A stretch of 64,000 nt of DNA from an uncultured bacterium (GTDB lineage Bacteria; Myxococcota_A; Polyangia; Polyangiales; Houyiibacteriaceae). The position numbers were made by a program, and so were the translations under genes. The stretch lies in contig CALJDU010000006.1 of the NCBI GenBank assembly GCA_938024995.1, forward strand, positions 209,052 to 273,051. Reading direction: 5' to 3'. Positions 38,425 through 46,300 of this stretch are shown piece after piece; the stretch's first letter is position 1, and each line of letters begins with the position of its first letter. The notes below the pieces were generated by a model. It saw only the letters and a list, made by a program, of their open reading frames with translations. It had not been told where the DNA came from and made no database searches.

Positions 38425-39864
38425 ATGCCGCGGCGGAGCTTTTTCACGAGCATCATGATGCGATCCCAGATCGTCAGCGCGCAGGTCCTGACCGCGTGGC
38501 TCGTTCTCACGTTCGCGAGCTCCGCGGTCGCCCAGACCAATCGCTCGATCGACGTCGAGCGTTTCCGCCCCGCCCTCGACCCCAATGGCTTCATCGGGTT
38601 TCAGGGAACAATCATGCCCGGCCACGGGCTCGTCGATACGCAGCTCGTCCTCAACTACAGCCACGACGCGCTCGTCCTGACCCCGCGCGGAGAAGACGTC
38701 AGCGTGATCGAGCACCGCGTCGGCGCGAACCTCACCGCGCAGGTCGGTCTCGGTGGTCGCGGCGCCCTCGCGCTCGATGTCCCGTTCATCATGCTGCAGC
38801 GCGGAGACGATAGCGTGCTCGCGGACAGCGCGGGACCGGTCGAGAGCAACGCGATGGGCGATCCCCGGATCATCGCGCGGGTCCGCGTGCTCGGCGCGAA
38901 GATCGATCCGCAGCGACGTCAGAACGACGGACCGGGCGTCGCGCTCCTCGCCGCGCTGACCTTGCCGATTGGACAAGAGCTCTCGTTCGCGAGCGAGGGC
39001 GCGGTCACGTTCGACGTCGCGGCCCTCGCGGACTTTCACGTTCTCGGCTTGGGCGTCGGAGGGTCGCTCGGCTACCGGCACCGCTTCCACCAGCGCGCGT
39101 TCGGCGGCTCCATATTTCGCGGCACGCTCAACTTCGCGGTCGGCATCAAGGTCCCGATTCCGGTCCTCCCTGGTCTGGTCGCGCGCGCAGAGATCCGCGG
39201 AGAGTTCGACGCGCGCTTCTCGCAAGCCGCCTCACGCGTGCTCGAGACGGACGCGGGTCTCACGCTCACCCATGGCGACGTGACGTTTGGGTTGCTCGCG
39301 GGAGCCGGCCTCAGCTCGGGGGTGGGCTCGCCGGCGGTGCGCGCGCTCTTCACGCTCGGGTGGTCTCCGCGGGACAACGACTCCGACAGCGATGGAATCA
39401 ACGACGACGACGACGAGTGTCCGCACTTGCCCGAAGACTTCGACGGCTTCCAAGACGAAGACGGCTGCATGGATCCGGACAACGACAACGACTTCGTCCC
39501 GGACGTGGATGATGAGTGTCCGCTTGAGGAAGCGCTGGAAGACCGGGATGACGACGAAGACGGTTGCACCGATCCGATCCGCGACGGCGATGAAGACGGA
39601 ATCGAAGACCGACTCGATGCGTGCCCAGATCGCGCCGAAGACATGGACGGAGTCGCCGACGAGGATGGGTGCCCGGAAGACGATGGTCCGGAAGACGATG
39701 CGGCAGAACCGGAGTCTCCGGAGCCCGCCGCAGAGGAACCTTCAGAGGAACCCGCAGAGGAAGCGGACGCCGAGGGTGATGCGACCGACGCAACCGACGC
39801 GGCGCAAGAAGGTGCAGAGGCGGTTCGGCCTCGCGTTCGCGTGCGCCCGACATCGCGCGACTGA
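38425..39864 (+). CDS. outer-membrane beta-barrel with thrombospondin type-3 repeats
   Basis: A 479-residue protein. After a signal peptide (about 1-36) comes a beta-barrel-like region (about 50-310, alternating hydrophobic strands, e.g. LTAQVGLGGRGALALDVPFI). Four thrombospondin type-3 repeats follow (about 313-420, DSDGINDDDDECPHLPEDFDG pattern), which bind Ca2+ through Asp. A long Glu/Pro acidic tail ends it. The OmpA peptidoglycan-binding domain that normally follows such repeats is absent, so the protein ends in a disordered tail. It may be a truncated OmpA-type porin or a surface adhesin. Confidence 0.86.
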   Translation: MPRRSFFTSIMMRSQIVSAQVLTAWLVLTFASSAVAQTNRSIDVERFRPALDPNGFIGFQGTIMPGHGLVDTQLVLNYSHDALVLTPRGEDVSVIEHRVGANLTAQVGLGGRGALALDVPFIMLQRGDDSVLADSAGPVESNAMGDPRIIARVRVLGAKIDPQRRQNDGPGVALLAALTLPIGQELSFASEGAVTFDVAALADFHVLGLGVGGSLGYRHRFHQRAFGGSIFRGTLNFAVGIKVPIPVLPGLVARAEIRGEFDARFSQAASRVLETDAGLTLTHGDVTFGLLAGAGLSSGVGSPAVRALFTLGWSPRDNDSDSDGINDDDDECPHLPEDFDGFQDEDGCMDPDNDNDFVPDVDDECPLEEALEDRDDDEDGCTDPIRDGDEDGIEDRLDACPDRAEDMDGVADEDGCPEDDGPEDDAAEPESPEPAAEEPSEEPAEEADAEGDATDATDAAQEGAEAVRPRVRVRPTSRD

Positions 39865-40268
39865 GCGATATTCTTTGTTCCGCGCCGCCGGCACTGACGC
39901 CGCTCGGTCTTCGCTTCGCTCCGGACCTCGCGCCTACGCGCCTGCTCGGAACCAATATTCTTTGTTCCCGCACCTGCGGCGCCACAGCGAATTCGCTGAA
40001 CAAGCGAACGGCGTCCGACCAGACATCTAAAAATACACAGAAACGAGGGCCGACCGAGGCTGTGTGTGGAGAGGACGAAGCCGGCCCCCGTTTCGGTGTG
40101 TGGATAGAAAACACGCAGTCCGCGTGACTATTCCAACGCCTGACGCATTCGATCCACGTCGGGTGATTGGGGATCACATTCTCTTCGGTGGGTGGGTTCC
40201 GCTCCTCTTGCCCTCGCCTTAGGGATAAGTAGACTGCGCCGTCCCCGGGACGACCGGCGACTCTTTGA
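39865..40268. repeat. 404-bp spacer with tandem dispersed-repeat copies and a long palindrome
   Basis: No gene is seen. Two units of the TATTCTTTGTTC family lie at 39869-39955 and 39956-about 40000, about 87 bp apart, the second with the 29 bp identical to 3699-3727. Further on, 40035-40052 and 40082-40099 are inverted 18-mers with two mismatches (ACACAGAAACGAGGGCCG on the left). Downstream of both arms is TGTGTGGA-type sequence, including a near-consensus DnaA box (one mismatch) at 40099-40107. Confidence 0.7.
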
Positions 40269-40847
40269 ATGACGCGTCTCTTCGCCAGCTCATTGTTCGT
40301 GTTCACGGCGCTCATCACGAGCCCGGCGGCGGCTGATCAGTGCATGTGCTTGGGCGCGACAGGAGCCGGTTCAACCAGCGCGGCGCCGTGGACCGGTCCT
40401 CATGATTGGGACCGCTCGTCGCCCGCTGCCGAAGACGCGGTGTCGGAAGACGCGGTGTCAGATGACGCGGTGTCAGACGCGCTGTCGCTTGAGGTTGGGT
40501 TCACCGCGGCTCCGGCTCCAAAATGGGAGACCGTGGTTTTGCCGCGAGCCAAGCGTCCCACCAAGGGGTCCATGGAGCTGAGCTCACCGCCCGAGATCAT
40601 GAGCTACGTGATCGCGCGGGACCTCCCGACGGACGAAGACGCGGTCTTGTGGTGTGAAGGCGGGGACGATCCGCGCTGCGTGCCCGCGCTCCCCACGACC
40701 GACGGCCCGAGCGATCTGACGCCGCCGACGGTCTCTTCAAGAGAAGCGCTCGACGAGACAAGTGAAGTGACCTTCACGCACGGTTTCGTTCGCGAGCGTG
40801 GTCCGAGCATCGAAGCGCGCGAACGCCTCGAGCGCCCCCCCCGCTGA
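40269..40847 (+). CDS. small secreted protein with acidic repeats
   Basis: A 192-residue protein with a signal peptide ending about AAA (residue 22), a mature start DQCMCLG, and a short repeat of E/D-D-A-V-S units (about 57-76). The rest is Pro/Ser/Glu-rich with two further cysteines near 130-137 (VLWCEGGDDPRCVP). No family is recognised and most of it looks disordered. It starts at ATG 40269 after the repeat-bearing spacer. Confidence 0.7.
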   Translation: MTRLFASSLFVFTALITSPAAADQCMCLGATGAGSTSAAPWTGPHDWDRSSPAAEDAVSEDAVSDDAVSDALSLEVGFTAAPAPKWETVVLPRAKRPTKGSMELSSPPEIMSYVIARDLPTDEDAVLWCEGGDDPRCVPALPTTDGPSDLTPPTVSSREALDETSEVTFTHGFVRERGPSIEARERLERPPR

Positions 40848-41037
40848 ACCCGCGCGCGTGATCGGGGGATCTCCGCCAGGACGCTCGCTAGAGCGTCGTC
40901 GGACCCGACCGCGTCGCGCCACAGCCAAGGATCCCAGCTCGTGACGTCATGGGGACGGCACGGGCGATTCAAGAGTTCATCGTATGCGCGCGTGAGCACG
41001 GCGACGCCGGTCCGCGCCCCACGAGAGGAAAGTTAAA

Positions 41038-43125
41038 ATGAGTAAAGGTTCTGCCATTATCGCGATCTTAGTCGCGTTTGTTGGCGGCTTCGCAATTGGA
41101 CACATGGCCGCCGACGGCGGTGAAGGGTCTGAAGAAGTCGCTGAGGTTCAAGCAGTCGCTGGAGGCGAGCGTGGCGGCGCGCGTCGTGGCGCTGCCGCTC
41201 CGTCCAACGATGGCCCCGCGCCGTCCGAAGCGGGTGGCGACATTCAGCGCTTCGCGATGCCCGTCACGGCTGATCAGCCGTCGAAGGGTGCTGACGACGC
41301 GCTCGTCACCATCGTTGAGTTCAGCGAGTTCCAGTGCCCCTTCTGCTCGCGCGTGCTCCCGACCCAGTCGCGGATCTTGAACGAGTACCGCGGCAAGGTG
41401 CGCTTCGTCTGGCGTAACAACCCGCTCCCCTTCCACCAGGAGGCCGGTCCGGCCGCGCAAGCCGCGATGGAAGCGCACGCGCAGGGCGGCAACGACAAGT
41501 TCTGGGAGTTCCACGACTTGCTCTTCGAAAACCAGCGCGCGCTCACCCGCGCCGATCTTGAGCGCTACGCGACCCAGGTCGGGCTGGACTTGAACCGCTT
41601 CAAGGCGGCGCTCGACAACGAGACGCACGCCGCGAAGATCACCGCCGACCAGGGCGTCGCTCGTACCTTCGGTGCGCGCGGTACCCCGAACTTCTTCATC
41701 AACGGTCGTCAGCTCACGGGCGCGCAGCCCTTCGAGCGCTTCAAGGAAGTCATCGACGACGAGATCGCGCGCGCCGAGCGCCTCATCGCTTCGGGCACCC
41801 CGCGCGCTGGCGTCTACTCCGCGATCACGCGTGGTGGTCTCACTCGCGCCGCTCCTCCGGCCGCCGCGGGCAACAAGAACAAGAACCGCCCGGCGCGTCG
41901 TCAGCCCGACCCGGCCGCGGTCTACAAGATCGAGCTCGCGGGCAACAACGAGCCGCAGCACGGTCCCGACGACGCTCTCGTGACCATCATCGAGGTCAGC
42001 GACTTCGAGTGTCCCTTCTGTGGTCGCGTCAACCCGACCGTCGACAAGATCCTCGAGGAGTACGGCCGCGATGTCCGCATCGTCTGGTGGAACAACCCGC
42101 TCCCCTTCCACCGCAACGCGGGTCCGGCGGCGCAGGCCGCGCTTGAGGCCTTCCAGCAGGGCGGCAACGAGAAGTTCTGGGCGTTCCACGCCAAGCTCTT
42201 CGAAAACCAGCGCGCGCTCACCCGAGAGAACCTCGAGAGCTACGCCCAGGAGCTCGGCCTCAACATGGCGCAGTTCCGTCAGTCCCTCGACACCGAGGAG
42301 CACAAGGCCGCCATCGAGCGTCAGCAGGGCATCGCCCGTGGTCTCGGCGCGTCCGGTACCCCGAGCTTCTTCATCAACGGCCGTAACCTTCGTGGCGCGC
42401 AGCCGTTCGAGCGCTTCAAGGTCGTCATCGATGAGGAGCTCGCCAAGGCGCGCGCGCTCGTCGCGGCCGGCACGCCTCGCAGCCAGGTTCACGCGCGCAG
42501 CGTGGCCGAGGGCGCGACCAGCGCCGTCTTCCTTCCCGGCGGCGACGCCCCGGCGGCCGCTCCCGAGCGCGCCCGTCCGGATCCGAACCGCGTTTACGAG
42601 CTCGCCGTTCCCCGGAACGCCCCGAGCAAGGGCGCGGCGAACGCGCGAGTGGTCATCCAGGAGTTCAGCGACTTCCAGTGCCCCTTCTGCTCCCGCGTGA
42701 ACCCGACCATGGCGCGCGTGCTCGAAGAGTACGGCGATCGCGTCCGCGTCATCTGGCGTGACTACCCGCTCCCCTTCCACGGGCAGGCTCACCTCGCGGC
42801 GCAGGCCGGCAAGGAGATCTTCCGTCAGGGCGGCAGCGCGAAGTTCTGGGCGTTCCACGACAAGCTCTTCGAGAACCAGCGCGCGCTTGAGCGAGCCAAC
42901 CTCGAGACCTACGCCGAGCAGCTCGGCGGCATCAACATGGCGCAGTTCCGCCAGGCGCTCGACAACGAGACGCACAAGGCCGCGGTCGACGCGGACATGG
43001 CCGCGGTTCGCGCCGCGGGTGCCCAGATCGGCACGCCGAGCTTCTTCATCAACGGTCGACTCCTCCAGGGCGCGCAGCCCTTCGACGCCTTCAAGGCGGC
43101 GATCGATCGCGCGCTCGAGGGCTAA
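41038..43125 (+). CDS. membrane-anchored protein with three DsbA-like thioredoxin domains
   Basis: A 695-residue protein. The N-terminal helix (about 3-22) is a signal anchor, so the rest faces the periplasm. Three tandem DsbA/thioredoxin-4-like domains follow, each with a CPFC redox site: Cys100-103, Cys325-328 and Cys548-551, at about 224-residue spacing. Each also has a cis-Pro segment (GTPNFFINGR or GTPSFFINGR) and an F-W-x-F-H block. CPFC centres usually make oxidants or isomerases for disulfides. Three fused copies on one anchor are unusual. The ATG is preceded by GAGAGGAAAG; a strong terminator follows. Confidence 0.93.
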   Translation: MSKGSAIIAILVAFVGGFAIGHMAADGGEGSEEVAEVQAVAGGERGGARRGAAAPSNDGPAPSEAGGDIQRFAMPVTADQPSKGADDALVTIVEFSEFQCPFCSRVLPTQSRILNEYRGKVRFVWRNNPLPFHQEAGPAAQAAMEAHAQGGNDKFWEFHDLLFENQRALTRADLERYATQVGLDLNRFKAALDNETHAAKITADQGVARTFGARGTPNFFINGRQLTGAQPFERFKEVIDDEIARAERLIASGTPRAGVYSAITRGGLTRAAPPAAAGNKNKNRPARRQPDPAAVYKIELAGNNEPQHGPDDALVTIIEVSDFECPFCGRVNPTVDKILEEYGRDVRIVWWNNPLPFHRNAGPAAQAALEAFQQGGNEKFWAFHAKLFENQRALTRENLESYAQELGLNMAQFRQSLDTEEHKAAIERQQGIARGLGASGTPSFFINGRNLRGAQPFERFKVVIDEELAKARALVAAGTPRSQVHARSVAEGATSAVFLPGGDAPAAAPERARPDPNRVYELAVPRNAPSKGAANARVVIQEFSDFQCPFCSRVNPTMARVLEEYGDRVRVIWRDYPLPFHGQAHLAAQAGKEIFRQGGSAKFWAFHDKLFENQRALERANLETYAEQLGGINMAQFRQALDNETHKAAVDADMAAVRAAGAQIGTPSFFINGRLLQGAQPFDAFKAAIDRALEG

Positions 43126-43171
43126 CGCCTTCGTGAAGAATGCGCGAGCCTGAGCTCGCGGACACAGAGAG

Positions 43172-43207
43172 ACGAGCCGGTAGCGAGAGCTGCCGGCTCG
43201 TTTTCTT
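43172..43207 (+). terminator. terminator of the triple-DsbA gene
   Basis: ACGAGCCGG pairs with CCGGCTCGT (9 bp) around an inner AGC/GCT stem, followed by TTTCTTTTG. It lies about 46 bp beyond the stop codon. Confidence 0.85.
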
Positions 43208-43320
43208 TTGCACAAGATGATGCGGTCCGTCTCCCCTGGGTGAGTGACGCGCGCTCCTGATTCCGCGTTGTCAGGCTCAGACTGCTTCGGCCGCATCTCG
43301 CTTTCTGAGACGCTCCACGC

Positions 43321-46300
43321 ATGTCTCGCTCTGTTGTCTTGCTCGCGTCGCTCTGTTTCCTCTCAGCCACGGCGCACGCGCAGGAAGGTGGCGCCGCGGG
43401 GAACTGCGATGACTTGAACGACAACGACGCCAACGGCTACGTCGACATCTACGATGACGAGTGCCGCGACGCCGTCGCGAGCTGTTCGTTCGCTCCCTCT
43501 CCGCCTGTCTTCAGCATTGAGCGCGCCGGCACCTACGCCAACGTCGAGGATCTCTTCTGGCCGGTCGTCGCGGACGTCGACGCGGACGGCGAGACAGAGA
43601 TCGTCGTCGCGCACCGTTCCCGCGGCCGCATCGAGATCTTGGACGGCGCGACCCTCGCGCTAGAGTCGTTCATCGCGATCAACGGCGACCGCGGCGACAG
43701 CTTCGCGGTCGGCAATCTCGACAGCGATCCAGAGCTCGAGCTGGTCACGTTGATCCACCGCGTGAACAACATGTTGGTCGCCGACCTCAACCCGGCGACC
43801 GGGACCTGGGTCGTGAACCGCTCCACTTCGACCGCGTACGACTGCGGCGGCAACGTCGGCTCCGGAATGGGGATCTCGCTCGCGGACTTTAACGGCGATG
43901 GCCAAGCGGAGATCCACTACGGCAACGAGATCTGGACCGTTCCGAGCGACCTCACCACCGGCTGCGCGAACTGCATCACGAAGCGGATCGACACGGACTC
44001 CGTGGCGGGCGGCGGGGCCAAGGGCTGCGTCGATCTCGGGTCGGGTCCGCAAGGCATGGTCAGCGTCGCGGCCGATGTCCTCAGCCGCGCGGACTGCGCT
44101 GGTTCCGCCGAGTGCGACGGCCTCGAGCTCATCGCGGCGCATCAGGTCTTCTCGGTCGACGTGATGACGGGCGCCGCGACCTTGCGCCGCGACATGGCGT
44201 CTCGCGGTGCGTACCGTGACGGCTTCACGCAGGCCGCGGACATCAACGGTGACGGCGTGCTCAACATCATCGTTCACGGTCAGTCGCCCGCCGGGAACCT
44301 CTACGCCTACGAACCGCGAACGCTCACCCTCGTGAGTCAGTGGAACTTGAGCGGCGGCGGCAGTCACGGGTACAGCCCGGTCGCGATCGCCGACGTCTGG
44401 GACGAAGACCTGGCCGATGACGGCGACACAACCAACGACAGCGTGACCAACGTGCCGGAGCTCATCGTGACGCGTATCCGGCGCATGTACGCGGTCAACG
44501 TCCGCTCCGCGACGCCGGTCTGGAGCTTGACGACGTCGGACAGCTCGGGCTCGACCTCCGCGTCGATCTACGATTTCAACGGCGACGGCATCAAAGAGAT
44601 CGCGTACCGCGACACGACTCAGTTTCGTGTGATGTACGGCGGGCCGACCGCGGGAGGTCTCGCTCCGGTCGGGGTCGACGCGAACCGCAACTACCGCGCC
44701 ATCTCCTGCCCGAGCCCAACCATGAACGAGGGGCCGACCATCGCGGATCTCGATGGAGACGGCCGCGTGGAGATCGCGACGACCTGCAACTTCACCTTCA
44801 CGATCTTTGAATCGGACACCTGGCGAAGCGCGCGCCCGGTGTGGACGCAGTCGATCTTCACGCCGCACACGATCAACGATGACGGGGAGATCTATCCCGT
44901 CCCGCAGAACACGCTGGCGAACATTCCCTCGGGCTCGACGGCGCGCCCGCTCAACGTGTCGCTGACCCAGCTCTCGGTGGATGACCTCTCCGGAACGGAG
45001 CCAGGCCGCGTGCCCGCGATCGATGTCCGCGCGACAGATGCTCGGGTGGTCGCGACGGACTGCGGGTCCGGACGCGTCACCGCGCACGTCACGATCGCAA
45101 ACGAAGGCGCCGCGACCGCGACCGGTGCGTTGCCCATCGCGTTCTACCTCGGCGACCCAGGGCTCGGCGGAACGCTCGTGTCGACCCGCGCCCTCGCGAC
45201 GGGTGCCGTGACGGGAGGAACGCTCCCGCTCGCGCCTGGTTCCAGCGTCTCGCTCTCGTTCAGCTTGACCGGCGTGCCCGCGGGGACGCGCGTGTTCATG
45301 TCGCTCAACGATGACGGCACCGGCGCCGCGCGTCCCTCCGTCGTGGAGCCCGAGTGCGACATCACGGACAACCTGACCGACGCGGGGGTGTGCGGACCGG
45401 ACGACCTCTGCGTTGACGACATGCCCGCGGGCGCGGTCGACACCGGCTGCAACATGGCGACCCCCGCGTGTGACGTCGCGGCGAGCCCGAGCGTCTGCGT
45501 CGAGTGCGTCGACGCCGGGGACTGCGCCGACGGCGTTTGTGATCCGATGACCGGATCCTGCGCGACCTGCGTCGACTCGTCGATGGCCGCGATGGTGGAC
45601 GATGGATGCACGCCGGCTGCGCCGATTTGCGCGGACGAGGTGTGCGCTCCGTGCGTCGACACCCTGGGAGGCGGAGGGGTGGATCTCGGGTGCGACGCCA
45701 GCGCGCCCCTGTGCACGGGAACCGGCGCGGCCGCGACCTGCCTTCCGTGTACCGACACGGCAGCCGGCAGCGCGATCGACGATGGCTGCACCGGTGTCTC
45801 GCCGATCTGCTCTGGCGCCGGGGCCGGGGCCATGTGCGTCGGGTGCATCGACACCGGCGCGGCGGTCGATCTTGGCTGCAGCGCGTCCATCCCTGTGTGC
45901 GACAGCGGCATGTGCGTCGCCTGTGTCGACACGGGAAGCGGCGTGGACTCCGGTTGTTCTCCGGTCGCTCCGGTATGTGACGGCACGGGATGCGTTCCGT
46001 GTGAGGACACGATGGCCGGCGCGGGCCAAGACGACGGATGCGATGTCGGCGCGCCGCTGTGCGCGGGGAGCGGATCGGCGGCGCGATGTCTCGCGTGCGA
46101 AGACACGGGCGAGGCCGTGACGGACCTGGGCTGCGGGGGCGGCGCACCCGTGTGCGCGGAAGGCGCGACGAACATCTGCGTGCCCTGTGAAGACAGCGCG
46201 GCCATGGGAACGGACTTTGGGTGCTCTGCGGAGCAGCCACTGTGTGACGACCGGGGCGCGACCCCGATCTGCGTCGCGTGCGTTGACGATGGAACGTGTG

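Noticed and set aside
41068..43296. 742-codon minus-strand frame opposite the triple DsbA gene
   Set aside because: No domain is visible; its length follows from codon bias of the three CPFC domains on the other strand.
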